DNA of 34,336 nucleotides from Bifiguratus adelaidae (GCA_002261195.1 MVBO01000054.1:52650-86985), one strand, 5' to 3'; numbered from the stretch's first letter, positions 12,095-24,132 are shown. The notes: generated by a model from the letters alone, not told the origin. Made by a program: numbers and translations.

Positions 12095-12176
12095 GACAGC
12101 AGTAGGATTTGAACCTACGCAGGCAGAGCCTATATGATTTCTAATCATACCCCATAACCAACTCGGGCATACTGTC
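12095..12176 (-). tRNA. tRNA-Ser(AGA)
   Basis: 82-nt cloverleaf on the minus strand. The acceptor stem is GACAGTA paired with TGCTGTC. The anticodon stem TATGA/TCATA encloses loop TTAGAAA with anticodon AGA (reads UCU/UCC after A-to-I editing). A long variable arm AGGC-TCT-GCCT is typical of class II Ser tRNAs. The T arm is GTAGG-TTCAAAT-CCTAC, which also supplies the B box. CCA is not encoded, as expected in eukaryotes. There is no intron. Confidence 0.95.
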
Positions 12177-12423
12177 TTACAGAAATTTTGAATTTAAAAT
12201 GTATCTAAGAGCTGTTAGAGTACCCTCACCCTGACGAACCTCACACTATTTCAGGAGTGTGCCTTTCAACGTGACAATGACCGACGCGAGGAGTCAATGA
12301 TACAGTAAAACTTTAGAAAGCAAGTCATGATACACTTTAATGGCAAACGATAACCTAACCGTCGTGTAAGAAGAGAGGGTGAGCAACCAGATGATGATGT
12401 GAATACACGCAAGTCCAGGAGCA

Positions 12424-15400
12424 TTACATGGACATTCCGTTGAACATGCTCTGATTATTAGATACATTTTGATGCGGTCGGGTTTGTGGTGACAAGACTC
12501 GTGCACCAAAACTTGAGAGAGGAGGCTGTATACTTGATGACACACCGAGACCACTTCCTCCGCTCATTCCTACTCCGAGATTGCTCGAACGCCTTGTTGC
12601 TGTGTCCAAAGGTAAGCCATCGTACCGGACCATTGGACCTTGATGTGGGTGACTCAGGCAATTGAAGTTTGAGCCTGGTTGAACACATGTCTCCAAGAGT
12701 TCTCTCGCGTCAATGTTGACTTCTGGAAAGAGCTCTACCATCATTCGTAGAAGGTGGTTCAGAGGATAAAAGTTTAAGCCCATACTTTCTTCCAACTTGA
12801 AATAGGCCACCTTTGCACGATCCAGGATTGCCCGAGAGCGATCACCCGGTATACTACCAGTGTTGTCTCCGACATTCCATCCCTTGCCTGAAAGTGCCAT
12901 GCTATTTAGCACGTTTGCCGAGAACGCCAATGCATGCATTCACTGACCTGATCCTAACCAGCCTGAAGCGCCACCGCCTAGTAGCGGAGGTATCGACCAG
13001 CTTGCATTCATCCCAGCAAGTTGCGGTGGCAGCAAAGGATTCCGTGGCATGTTGGATTGAGCGGAATCTGGATAGAGCACGCGGTATAAGTGTGAGCTCA
13101 AACCGGTCCTGGCAAACACATACCCCTTCGCAAATTACCAAACGGGGAGCTAGAGAAGAATGAATGCTGGGCTGCTGTAAGTTCAGGACCAAGAGAATCG
13201 TGCAGATCGGATACTGCGTCGCTGTCGGCTGGAAAGTCTCCGGAGAAAGATTGTCCTGGATTGTACAAATCGGTATTGTGCAATTGATTGGGACTGTTGA
13301 CAGCCGATGCGGCCTTACGCTCTACTGGCTTGCCTATAGGAGCGATAGGATGGGGACGTGAGATGGTTTTTGGATCCTGGCCGGATGCCCGTCGAGAGTG
13401 TGAGTGACCAATGGGAAGAAGGCCACCAGTACTGAGTTGACTTTGCCCCAACGCCGCGGGTGTGCTGCTTGCGCTTGAGGGCCCAGAAGAAACCTTTGCA
13501 GAGCCGGACATCAAGCCGACATTGGGAACGTTCGGGGTTCTTCCGCCAATATTCGTTGGCATACCGAAGCTCGGAGAATTCAACAGGTTTGTCGCGCCTG
13601 GTGCGTAGCCAGAAATGCTTGTTCGCTGGATAGGGCTGACATTGGTGGGCAACCCGGGACTTAGCGGGTTGTAGTCGCCTAATCCTCCATTGGCAATGTT
13701 TAAGTTGGGCAAACCGTTGGTCATGGACACCTGTCCTGCAGGAAGGGATGATATACTTGATGCTCGACCAGTGTTGATATCCCTCTGACCTATAGGGGCT
13801 ACGCGAGGTTGAGACTGTTGCTGAGATGGCAGAGGAGATCCATGCATCGGAAGAAGACCCGAGAAGATGGAACTAGAGTTGTCAACCTTGGGCATGGCGT
13901 GATGCATGAGGTATTCGTAATCTGCAGCATCTGTCTGGTACGCAAGCGTGGGTGAAAGAGGTGTTTGGTATGGCGGAAGTCTGGAATGCATGGCGGAAGG
14001 AGATTGTGCACGAAGAGGATCTTGTCCGATAGATGGTGCCGACGAAGATGCTGTTACCGGCATGTCAGCAAAATTTGCTGCTTGCTCGGCTCGTTGCTTG
14101 CCTTCAAGCTCCATCTGCTCGCGCTGAATCCTTTCGCGCTCCAGTCGCTTTCCTTCAGCCGCTTCTCGTTCGGCTTGCTCACGCTGGTCTCTCTCTTCCT
14201 GTTCTTTCCGCACCTTCTCTTCGCGTTCCTCTTTTTCGCGAAGTAGACGCTCCTCCTTCTCCTTTCGTTCCTTCTCCTCACGCTCTTTGCGTTCCTTTTC
14301 TTCCTTTTCTTTCCTCTTGCGTTCCTTTTCGGCTTCTCGTTCCCTCTCCTCGCGCTGCCGTCTTCGTTTCTCCTCTTCTTTGCGCAGACGCTCCTCTTCC
14401 TTTTGTCGTCGCTCTTCCTCCTTCCTTGCGCGCTCCTCTTCCATCTTTTTACGCTGCTCCTCCTGCTTGCGCTCACGTTCGGCCTTGGCAGCTGCTTCTT
14501 GTGCAAGCCTTTCAGCTTCTCGAGCTTGCCTTTCTTCATCTTTTTGTTGCTTCAAAAGTCTGCATGTTATTAGTATCGCCGTTCAGCAAAGCAGGGCCAT
14601 TTGGCATACCTCTTCTTGTCGCGTTTCTTTTCCTTTTCCTTTAGCTTTTTGGCCTCCTTTTCCTTTTCCCGACGATCTTCTTCTTCTAGTTCCTCTAACA
14701 GACGTTGTTGTCGTTCTCGAGCAACCTTTTCTCGGTAGGCTGTGAGAACCCGTTGCTCAAACATTCGAGCAGCAAAAATCTGGAACATCCGACGACCTTC
14801 TTCCATGCGTTGCTCGTCCGTCATGGCATCCTGCATACATCATTAGTAAACTAACCCGATTGCATCTTCTTCTTGACTTACGTCTTCAATCTCGTCGTCA
14901 TAGTCGTCCTCATCCTCATCGTCATAGTCGTCATACTCTGCTTGCTCCATGGCAGCTTCTTCTTCCCGCTGCATGCGACGCTCAGCTAGACGTTCCATCA
15001 TGTCTAGAAATTTCTTGCCGTCATTCTTGAGCAGGTCGTCTGCAACGGTGAGAATACCGCCTTTGACGGTGAGAGAATTGCCAAAGTTGAAGTACTCGCT
15101 GCTTTCTGATTTCGTTGGCGTGGCGCCAGCCCTAGGAGGAAGCGAAGAGTGGGGCATCTGCGGTAAAGGATAGGAATAGTCTCCATTTGCAGGATGGGCG
15201 CGACCTTGATTATTGACGATATGATTCGGGTAATGCAGATGTTGCTGAGCTATGTAATCTTCGTAGTCACGCAATGCGGGATTATGTGCAGCGACACGTG
15301 CTCGCATTTCCATTTCGTCCACTACGAAGTCTTCATCGTCTTCATCATCGTCTTCATCATACTCGTCTTCCTCATCCTCATCATCGTAGTCATCATCTGA

Positions 15401-16668
15401 GATGTCGGCTTGATCCGAATCGAAACCATTAGAATCATCATCTTCTGGATATTCATCATCGGGAGGTAACGCATGAGCAGGTAGCGTCTGAGGACGCGTA
15501 GAGGGTATCGTAGGTTTAGAAGGAGAAGGAAGCGAGTTGCAATCGCCTGATATTGGTATATTGGACGAATCAGGGGTTTGAGGGGTGTTTGGCGGCAACG
15601 GAGGTTGAGAGGGATTTGGAGGCGGTGTCGATTGTGGCTGCGGTTGTTGCTGCTGTTGCTTTCGCTGAGCAATCTTGGCATAATGCCGCTGAAGGTTGCG
15701 CTCGAATTCTGGAGAGTATCGAGGCGACTGTGGGCGTTTTTCTGGTATCGAAGCAGGAACAGGAGCCGGTGGTGGGGGTAACTGTTGATGTTGTTGATGA
15801 TTTGCGTAGTGCTCCAATTCCTCGTAATAGGCATCGTACAGAATCTCTAGCTCCTCTTCAATGGCATTTCTGCAAATTGGAGTGAGCGATGATACTCTGC
15901 AAACCTGTTAGTGAATGCCTACCGCTTGCGTCCACATACGGAGCAACTGCAACTATGCTTCTGTTGCTCCTTCATCTTTTTGAGCACAGCTTCCTTCTCG
16001 ACCTTGACCAGGCTCCGGCGCTCCTCCTCGCCGAGCTGTAGCCAAAATTCCCGGATCTTCTGACGCTCCTCGTGATTATTCGTCGAGCCCCAAAAGTTAT
16101 CTGTTGATCGGAAGCCGCCAGAGTGATGGCGATGACCGTTATGATTCGTAAGTGCGTGATTGTGGCCAGCATGACCCGCCGATGGGCTCGATGGCTTGCC
16201 TTCCTCGACATCTTGCTTTGATGATTTGGACTTCTTCTTTTTCTTCTTTTTCTTGGCTGCAGGAGGTGCCGATGGCGGCAAGGCCGGTTCGGTCAAATGC
16301 AGCGCCCTAGCTTGACTGACCATTTGAGCCATGTCAATATCAGGATGTTCCGGATTGTACAGTTCTTCGTCGGAATAAAAGTCTTCATCTTCCGGGTCTT
16401 CATGTTCTCCTGCACATGCATAAGTTTTAGCCGTGCTGTCTTGCTGGTCTTGCATGAGGGCAAACCTACCTGGCTGAGCATGGCGGTGTCCATCGTCGGC
16501 TGGGTTTGCTTGAGATGACCCAGACTTCTTCTTGCTCTTCTTCTTCTTCTTTTTGCTTGACGTCTTGGCTGCAGAATCGGAGGATGGCGGTAGGGGAGAT
16601 GGGGTGGCAGAACCCTGTGTAGGAGCAGCTCGGTCTTGCACGGCTGGAGCTGTAGCTGTCGCCTGCAT
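12424..16668 (-). CDS. NST1: Stress response protein Nst1
   Basis: Seven exons on the minus strand: 16668-16470, 16409-15923, 15869-14882, 14830-14610, 14559-13124, 13067-12948, 12887-12424. Introns are 50-60 nt; the product is 1304 aa, similar to other fungal Nst1 proteins. In order it has a Lys-rich N-terminus with two poly-Lys tracts, a His-rich patch and CSCSVCGRK. Then comes the Nst1 hallmark [20 protein letters not shown] rebuilt across intron 2, a strongly acidic Asp/Glu tract (about 330-370), and [22 protein letters not shown] very long Glu/Lys/Arg coiled coil (about 560-790) precedes a Pro/Ser/Gly-rich tail ending in [17 protein letters not shown] and a conserved C-terminal helix region. 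Nst1 is cytoplasmic; in yeast it is linked to salt tolerance and P-body condensation. Intron 1 (60 nt) lacks stops and keeps frame, so a form 20 residues longer is possible. Confidence 0.93.
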
Positions 16669-17222
16669 GATTCACTGACCAAGGTTCGCTCGGAAGCCCT
16701 GCTCAGTCACAGATCTGCAATCTCTCTGGTCTTTCCGAGACCTCAACGCACAATGGGAATAAATCGTGCAGTTGGTATCGATATTGCAAGCAAACGGATG
16801 CGGCTACGATGAAAATGGAAACGTCAGCAACGTCGAGGCAATGCACGTCTAATCTATTACCACTAATGCTTGAACGTGTCCACTCGACCGAATGCGTGAT
16901 GAGGCCAAGTTTTTGCTCTCTCCGCCTTTTGAATATTTTCGCCCTCAATTTTTTGCGCAAGAAGCTTTAGAGGAGCATATTTGCGCTGGATATGCTCAAT
17001 GTATGATGTGTAGAGTTGGCATAGAGGATAAATGCTTTTCTATGATGGATTACGCGCTTCAATACTTTCGGCCAGCACTTGTTCCCTCTACGCGCTCTCT
17101 GTCGAGGCTTCGATAGCTTCTCTGCGTGAAAATGTCAACGTCATCCAATTCATGAACCCTAACCCTTTAGGCCTTTTTGGAATTCGACGCGCGCGTCACT
17201 CACGACGTTCCTCTCTACGACC
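16669..17222. promoter_or_regulatory. Divergent promoter region between NST1 and MLC1
   Basis: 554 bp between two divergent start codons. It contains two tandem CCCTAA telomere-like units at 17155-17166 close to MLC1, and a GC-rich palindromic GACGCGCGCGTC near 17188-17199. No reliable TATA box was found. No gene is supported inside. Confidence 0.45.
17155..17166 (+). promoter_or_regulatory. Telobox-like AACCCTAACCCT, MLC1 promoter
   Basis: Two tandem copies of the telomere-type unit CCCTAA lie 57 bp upstream of the MLC1 ATG. Such short interstitial units bind TRF/Tbf1- or Rap1-type factors in promoters of several fungi; binding here is inferred. Confidence 0.45.
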
Positions 17223-18056
17223 ATGAGCGTGAGTATAGGGAAAAGGGTTAAGTGGGTGTGTCAACGAGGTATTTGCAGTACCTGGTGTATAAACGACACG
17301 ACCTGGTGGGAGAATAGAACACAGTCGGACTGATGCGTGTATTTGACGTTTTTAGCAACAGCCAACTCAGGAACAACTAGATGGTGAGTAAGCGACAGGA
17401 ATGCTTGGAGGCGCAAGATGTTGGCGCATTTGCAGCCTGCATATCTCATGCGTTACATGGTTACAGTACTTATGCATTGGTTGGATAGCTTGGAAGGAAG
17501 CCTTTTCCTTGTTCGACAAAAAGGGCAATGGCACCGTCTCTTCTGAAAACTTGGGTGATTTGTTGCGAGCACTAGGTCAAAATCCCACGCAAGCTGAGGT
17601 AGCATCGCTCGTGCAACAGGTCGGAGGTGATGCGAAAAGAGGTACGTCACCGATCTAGGTGGCGTCCACTCATGCTTGTCAGATGTCGAGATTGATTTCG
17701 GTACCTTTCTGACCATCCTCACTCGTCCGGATGGATTCAAATCTGCTGGCACTGCCCAAGAGTTTATTCAAGGCTTCCAAGTCTTTGATAAGGAAGGTAC
17801 AGGGTTTATCAGTGCTGGAGAGTTGCGATATGGTAGGTTGTTGCTTTCTCCGTCTATCTGCACACTCATCCCACTAGTCTTGACCTCTCTTGGCGAAAAA
17901 TTATCCAATGAGGAAGTCGATGAACTATTCAAAGATATTAACATAGACAAGGATGGTCAAATTGACTATGTCGGTAAGTGGAATAGTCAATCATCCCTCG
18001 TCGTCATCCAATTGAGATGCTCCACAGAGTTCGTCAACACCATTTTATCGAATTAA
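17223..18056 (+). CDS. MLC1: Myosin essential light chain (Cdc4/Mlc1-type EF-hand protein)
   Basis: Model join(17223..17228,17356..17383,17489..17641,17683..17832,17878..17973,18028..18056), introns 127, 105, 41, 45 and 54 nt, 153 aa. The first exon is only ATG AGC. The spliced N-terminus reads MSQQPTQEQLDAWKEAFSLF. Signature blocks match the Cdc4/Mlc1 family rather than calmodulin: LLRALGQNPTQAEV, a degenerate second hand, EFIQGFQVFDKEGTG, and VLTSLGEKLSNEEVDEL near the C-terminus. EF1 (from D21) and EF3 have incomplete Ca-binding loops. EF4 (NIDKDGQIDYVE) is near-canonical with Asn at position 1, so weak Ca binding is possible. The protein binds IQ motifs of type II/V myosins and IQGAP and is needed for the cytokinetic ring. 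Plain calmodulin is excluded by length and these blocks. Confidence 0.92.
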
Positions 18057-18068
18057 ATGAATTAAATG
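18051..18068 (+). repeat. Short tandem repeat AATTAAATG x2 at the MLC1 stop codon
   Basis: Two exact 9-bp units overlap the MLC1 stop codon, followed by degenerate copies (TAAATGAATTGAATTT) to about 18084. The repeat occupies much of the very short gap before RPO41 and is AT-rich, so it may serve as 3'-end or promoter sequence. Confidence 0.6.
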
Positions 18069-18139
18069 TAAATGAATTGAATTTGACTGCGTTGTGGAAA
18101 TTTTTTGAGTCAAGCATTGAACCTTCTTGCTCTTGACGA

Positions 18140-21100
18140 ATGAGTGTAGGGCGGCTATTGGGTCGCTTACCTCGACTTTCTCAGTGTCCTCGCTGTCAGT
18201 CTGGGCTATCATATGTATATCGTACTGGATATGGAAGGATATCGACACCCAGCAGTCGACATGGGCGATACTCGGGAAGACGGTCATTGACGCTGTCCAA
18301 CGCGCCATTACGGGAACCGGCAGCAGCAACGCAGGGGCGACTGGCAGAGACGGCTGAGCAAGAATATGCAGTCGAGCAGAAAGCAATACGAGCAGGCGCT
18401 ACGAGACTAGACGAAGCGCAGACTCCGTCCAGCTTTCCGATCGACCTACTCACCGGTACTCAACCTGCGCGGCAAAAGTCACCTACACCTATCATTCTTC
18501 CGAATCCCTCAAATCCATCCTATGCCCTCGCAGCCCGACTATTGCCTTCCACTGTCGCAGAACAATTCGCCATTCTTCATGCTTGCATCAAATCGGGCGA
18601 TATGCATCGGGCTGAGCGAATCATGAAGGATTTGTACAGGACAAAACCGGAAGAGATGAAGACGTTTGCCACTGTCCATGTTCACAATGCGTTTCTGGAT
18701 GGATTTGTGGAGGGTGGACAGTCGCAATACGCTTCTTCACATGTTCCCGATATGAAGGCTTGCGCTGATTGGTTCGATATTATGAAGCGACATGGTGTGG
18801 AGCCGGACAGAGATACCTTTGCCATTCTAGCAAAAGGCTTTAAAAGGTGAGGCTTGCATGTCTGCCATTTACGCTCTTGCTAACTCAGTGTGCGCATTTC
18901 GCAGAGTGGATGCGTTTCCCGTGTTCAAATCTATCCTGTTAGAGATGAAGACAAAATACAACATACCCGTCGCTCATATGATACAATCAACCTATATGAC
19001 CGACAACGATATTGCAGCGTTTCGTGATGTGGCCCGAGACAACAATTTGGCACTCAACGGAGAGGCTGCCGAACTCTTTCGCGAGCTCCAAGAAGCCACA
19101 AAAGTCATGATCGGAGACGCATTTGTGGAAGGAGAATCACAGGGGGACCTACTGCACGATGCCAGGATGACAGAAACGCAGCAGTCGATTCCTGAGGCCC
19201 GTCCTATGCAGACACCTGGTGTTCGATTCCTCAAGGAACATTTGCAAACGCTCCATGAAAGTCTCGAGAGTGCCGGCAAATCTGATCCATTACAGCTACA
19301 GCTCAAGCTTGAGGAACGAGCGTACGAGGTTGCTTTGGAGAAGCTCAACTATGAACGAGAATTGGCGCGAGCGCGAGGCGATAACTTGAACGCCATGAAC
19401 CTTTCGCCACTCAAAAAGATGATGTGGGAATGGCATACCAAGCTCGTACCACTGATCGATCAGGAGATTGCGCTTTGTGAGCAAGGTGCCAAGGACAATG
19501 AGCGGAAGCAATATGGACCATTTCTTCGCTTACTGCCATCGTCCAAGTTGAGTGTTATCACCATTCTAGAACTCGTGCGCTTGCACAACACCTCTGGAAT
19601 CACCGACGGCATGAAGATGGCGCGTGCGCTTATCGAGGTGGGCAAGGCCGTAGAAATGGAAGTCAATGCAGTGGAGATGAAGAAACGGACGAATTCTCGT
19701 ATGGTGGCCAAGAACAAGCAAGTGCATCAGCTTTTCGCTTCCGGGAGATTGTTCAATATGGCCGTTCGAAGGGCGCACATGCAATTGGCAAAGCAAGGTC
19801 AAGCTGGCACTGGTGGTATGGTGGGCGAGTGGACACCGATATGGCCATCAAGTGTTCGCGCAAAGGTTGGCTCCGTGCTCACGAGCTTGCTCATTGAAGC
19901 GGCCAAAATCCCCGTTCCCAGTCATGATCCGGCAACCGGCAAGAAGATCATCGAAAACATCCCGGCCTTTTTTCATACCTACCAATATCTACGGGGCAAA
20001 CGCATCGGCATCATCAAATTCTCACCCCATCTCACCGAGCTCATCTCACGCGAACCCCTCCGCGACACACTTCATCCTCGCCTTCTACCCATGATTGTCC
20101 ATCCTCGTCCATGGCTCACTTGGAACTCGGGCGGATACATGGCAACTAAATCAACCTGCATGCGTATCAAGGATTCGCCTGAACAGGTTGCTTATCTCAA
20201 ACAAGCATCAGACCGGGACCAACTTGGCGCGGTGCTCACAGGTCTCGATGTCTTGGGCTCCACTCGATGGAGCGTCAACAAGAATGTCTTCAATGTGGTC
20301 TTGGATGCCTGGAATTCGGGAAAGCCGTTAGCGGACATTCCAGCCGAGGTGAAACTGGGTCAGACCGTCATTCCAAAGCCCCCAAACTACGACACGGATC
20401 CGAAAGCGAAAGGCCAATGGATTGCTCAAATGAAAGCTCAACAAAACAAGGAGCGCAACGAGCATTCTCTTCGATGCGATGTCAATTATAAAGTGGAGAC
20501 AGCACGAGCGGTAAGTTTTCGGACATGATCTCTCATCATGTGCTGACGTGGCGACTAGTTCCTCGATCAACCTATGTATTTCCCTCACAACATGGATTTT
20601 AGAGGCCGTGCATACCCTATCCCACCTACGCTCAATCACATGGGTAATGACTTGTGCCGTGGTTTGATGCAATTTGATCTTGCAAAGCCTCTCGGAGCGC
20701 AAGGATTCCGCTGGCTCAAAATTCATTTGGCTAACTTGCACGGCTTTGACAAGTATGTGTGCTCGTACCCTTGTAAGGATGTATAATGTACTCATTCCAT
20801 CTTAGGCATTCTTTCATGGAGCGCATCGAGTTTGCAGAGTCCAATCTAGAGCATGTTTTTGATTCTGCCGACAAACCACTCACTGTATGTATTCACAAGG
20901 TCAAAGAAGTCGATCCCGACATTAAACCAGATTTTGACAGGGTAACATGTGGTGGCTCAAGGCAGAGGATCCTTGGCAATGTCTTGCAGCGTGCTTTGAA
21001 CTCACGGCTGCGATACGGTCCGGCTCACCCGAAACTTTTCCATCCCGTCTACCAGTGCACCAAGATGGCACATGCAATGGGCTGCAACATTATGCTGCCT

Positions 21101-22440
21101 TGGGAGGTGATATGGCAGGTGCCCGTGCCGTCAACCTGGAACCAGGTGACCGGCCTGCGGATGTGTACACGGGAGTCGCCGATCTGGTCAACAAGACCAT
21201 TGAACAAGAAGCAGCAGCAGGTGCTCCCGATGCTCAGATTCTAGTGGGCAAGATTTCTCGAAAGATCGTGAAGCAAACGGTCATGACCAATGTCTACGGT
21301 GTCACCTTTGTTGGCGCACGTCAGCAGATTGAGAATCGACTCAAGGAGCGAGATGATCTTCCCCCGGACCAAGTCAATCGACTGGCTGGATACCTTGCCA
21401 AAAAGGTGTTTGCTTCTCTGGGAGAAATGTTTAACGGTGCTCGAAAAATCCAGGATTGGCTCAATGATTCGGCCAAAAGAATTTCGAAATCGGTGCCGAT
21501 CGATACCGTCCGGATGTTGGGTGACGAAGCCAGCTTGCCGGAACCATTAGAAAGAGAGATCAAGGCAGACGCAGCAGAAGGTGTTGTCAAGGCTGCTGCT
21601 CGGCGCAAGGGATTCTCAGCCCGTAATCCTGGGGCCAGTCAAATGACTTCGGTCATTTGGACCACACCTCTCGGTCTACCCATCGTACAACCCTACCGCC
21701 GCAACAAGAAGCGTCAAGTCACCACACTCCTACAGACGGTCTATATTGAGGATCCCGACGACACCGGCCCAGTAAATTCCCAAAAACAAAGTACCGCTTT
21801 CCCACCAAATTTCATTCACTCACTTGATGCAACTCACATGCTCATGAGTGCTGTTGCCTGTCAAGCCAAGGGGCTGACATTTGCCAGCGTTCACGATTCC
21901 TACTGGACGCATGCCTGCGATGTGGACACTATGAATCGCACCTTGCGCGATCAATTTGTCGAATTGCATCGACAGCCAATCATGGAGAACTTGCTCGCAG
22001 AATTCAAGGAACGGTACAAGGATTACGTGGTTCCGGCTGTTCACGAAAAAGACGCGCCGGTGCGTAGCATGTCGGATGAGGCCTACGACGATTTGGAGCG
22101 CAAGAAACTGCAAGCGTTTGGATTCGCGATACCCGATGCCGATGCTGAAGCACGCAAAATCGGCCAGGAGATGGGATTGGGCGTCGAGGAGAAGCCGGCA
22201 CGTAAGAAGACGTCCCGGCTGGCGATGGTCAGCGAATTGACTGACGAGGATCTGGAGGCAGCTGAAGAAGATGGGCTAGAAAGTTCAGAAGAGGAAGAGG
22301 AGATACCGGCAGAAGAACCTGAACGACGCAAGGGAATCAAGTATATCTATCGATGGGAACAACTGTCATTTGCAGATTTACCGCCTCGTGGAGAATTTGA
22401 CATTGAAGGGGTCAAGCGAAGCGACTACTTTTTCCACTGA
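18140..22440 (+). CDS. RPO41: Mitochondrial DNA-directed RNA polymerase Rpo41
   Basis: Model join(18140..18846,18905..20510,20559..20752,20806..20884,20941..22440), introns 58, 48, 53 and 56 nt, 1361 aa (yeast Rpo41 is 1351). It is a single-subunit T7-like polymerase that transcribes mtDNA and primes its replication. The first 40 residues are Arg/Ser-rich without acidic residues, as in a mitochondrial presequence. A PPR-like helical region covers about 150-320. The catalytic domain has [18 protein letters not shown], motif [13 protein letters not shown] (Asp about 904), the finger helix [13 protein letters not shown] (Lys about 973, Tyr about 981) and motif C HDSYWTH (Asp about 1181). The chain ends YFFH, near the usual FxFx/YFFS end. 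An acidic insert (about 1295-1324) lies just before it. The ATG follows the MLC1 stop by only 83 bp. Confidence 0.96.
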
Positions 22441-22663
22441 GTGTTCAAAACAAAACAAAATGTTTTTGGTGGTTTTGGGCCTGTAATCTAGTGTATTATC
22501 CACGGACGTGTATCATAGACTCTTTAATAGACGCGAGGCGATATTTAACAATGAAAAAAGTCGACAATAGGGTCATCGAAACAATTACACGGTCGGATTG
22601 AGAATATTAGGGGGAGTGCAAAACTTTTTCGCGAGATCCAACCGTCAGAAGACGATCGCTCAA

Positions 22664-23772
22664 TTAGGCCCTCTTGGCCTTTGGCTTCTTGGCCTTGTAG
22701 GTGTCTCTATAAAACTTGACAAACAAGCCCAAATAACTCGACAAAAGAGCGACACCGAACCAGGCAGCACCCTCGGTACCCGCACACCCCTCCTCACGGT
22801 GTCCAAAAATTTGATCTGCCAAGCCAAGGTCGTACCTTGAGGCGAACAGGGTCCAGGAGCAATAGTACACGACAGAGAGATCGACGATGAATTGGGCGAT
22901 TTGAAGGGAGGTGAGGTATTGCTTCCACCAGAGACGGGCGCCGGTCGACGTGCGGAGATAATAATAGTACATGAAGCAATGAACAAGGAGGTTGAGCGTG
23001 ATGACGGTCCACGACTGAAGATAACGCCAAGACATGAGTAAACCAATAAGTCGACGGATGGCACGTTTTCTACTTACCACAGATGTCTGTCCCACGAGTT
23101 GAGTCCAGCAGAGGACCATGGTCATGCTGTGATGATAATAGTGGAGGAATTCTAGGGAATCAAGAGCGTCAGCACCGGCGCGGAGATTTTGCAAAGTCAA
23201 AGGCTGCAGGACCTTTAACCCGCTCGAAGCATGCCTGTATCCTTACCTAGCTTTTTTCGGCGAAGTACCAAGAAGTCAGTGTCAATCAACTCCCAGTACT
23301 TGACCAAGTAGTTCATGTAGTAAAGAACTTCGAGCTCCTGGGTCCAGGCACGTTCATCGCACACGGCAAAGAAAAGTCCATGTCGCGCAATGATCGGTAT
23401 CAACTGCTCCATGAACAAGCAAAGCAGAAAAGCAGACACGAAGGTGAGTAGAGCATTGTGAATTTGAAAGAGGAGTGTCATCTTCTTAGGCGCTATATTG
23501 TATCGACGCATGAGATATTGGCCACCAAAAATGACGGTATAGTAGGCAATGCATGTACCAAACACCTCCACTGGCGTTGACAACGGCGTCATGCCTGGCC
23601 GAAAGGCGAAGCGGGACGGCAAGGTACCGGTAACCTTGTGATACCCATGTTCAAAATAGTGATATAGATGTACGCCAAAAGGACGATCCAGAGTTGGCTT
23701 AGCTAGCGCAACATTCTGCAATGAAGCAGGAAGTATGGACGCTAGTAGAAAGGGATTTGTATCCTTATCCAT
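22664..23772 (-). CDS. ELO-family fatty acid elongase (3-ketoacyl-CoA synthase)
   Basis: Exons 23772-23247, 23151-23078 and 23014-22664 on the minus strand; introns 95 and 63 nt; 316 aa. It catalyses condensation of malonyl-CoA with acyl-CoA in the ER, the first step of very-long-chain fatty acid synthesis for sphingolipids. Seen are the ELO blocks KYWELIDTDFLVLRRKKLEF, the histidine box HYYHH (about 179-183) rebuilt across intron 1, NLLVHCFMYYYY, and several hydrophobic membrane helices. The C-terminus ...KKPKAKRA fits a lysine-type ER retrieval signal. The frame is open further 5' (another in-frame ATG at 23916, and onward into the tRNA-Val gene). I chose 23772 because the product then has normal ELO length. 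Which ELO paralogue it is cannot be told. It converges with RPO41 over 223 bp. Confidence 0.93.
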
Positions 23773-23998
23773 CGTGGTGTGGGAAGAAGAGGTGATCCTT
23801 GAAGGGGCGGAAGACACAAAATTTGCAACGGCGTAAGGTGACACAAGGTCTATATTAGGAAATACCGGTAATTCTATGACTTTGATTGGTTGAATACATG
23901 TTCCATCCTGTGGCATGCGGAGGTTCTCTTGTGAGCTGGCACGCGATAGAGTTTGTTTATTACGTATAGAATAGCCAAGGCACTTTTGGAGGTTTGGC

Positions 23999-24004
23999 AA
24001 AAAA
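23999..24004 (-). terminator. Pol III T-run terminator of tRNA-Val
   Basis: Six A on the plus strand (TTTTTT on minus), 6 nt beyond the tRNA 3' end, followed by the ELO 5' flank. Confidence 0.75.
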
Positions 24005-24010
24005 TTTCTT

Positions 24011-24083
24011 GCTTCCATCCAGGATCGAACTGGAGACCTTTTGCGTGTAAAGCAAACGTGATAAGCCACTACACCATGGAAGC
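24011..24083 (-). tRNA. tRNA-Val(TAC)
   Basis: 73-nt cloverleaf on the minus strand. The acceptor GCTTCCA/TGGAAGC is fully paired. The anticodon stem TTTGC/GCAAA has loop TTTACAC with anticodon TAC. The T arm is TCCAG-TTCGATC-CTGGA. There is no intron. It lies about 240 bp upstream of the elongase start on the same strand, so Pol III and Pol II units are closely adjacent. Confidence 0.96.
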
Positions 24084-24132
24084 ATGATCAGAAATTTCTG
24101 ATGGAGTGATAAAATATATTGTTTTATGAAAT

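Noticed and set aside
14033-14745. Long plus-strand frames opposite the NST1 coiled coil
   Set aside because: They are antisense shadows of the GA-rich coding strand, giving low-complexity Leu/Ser/Phe products without family resemblance.
23773-24069. Extending the elongase N-terminus through the open frame into tRNA-Val
   Set aside because: The extra residues have no ELO similarity and would require the coding region to overlap an intact tRNA gene and its terminator.
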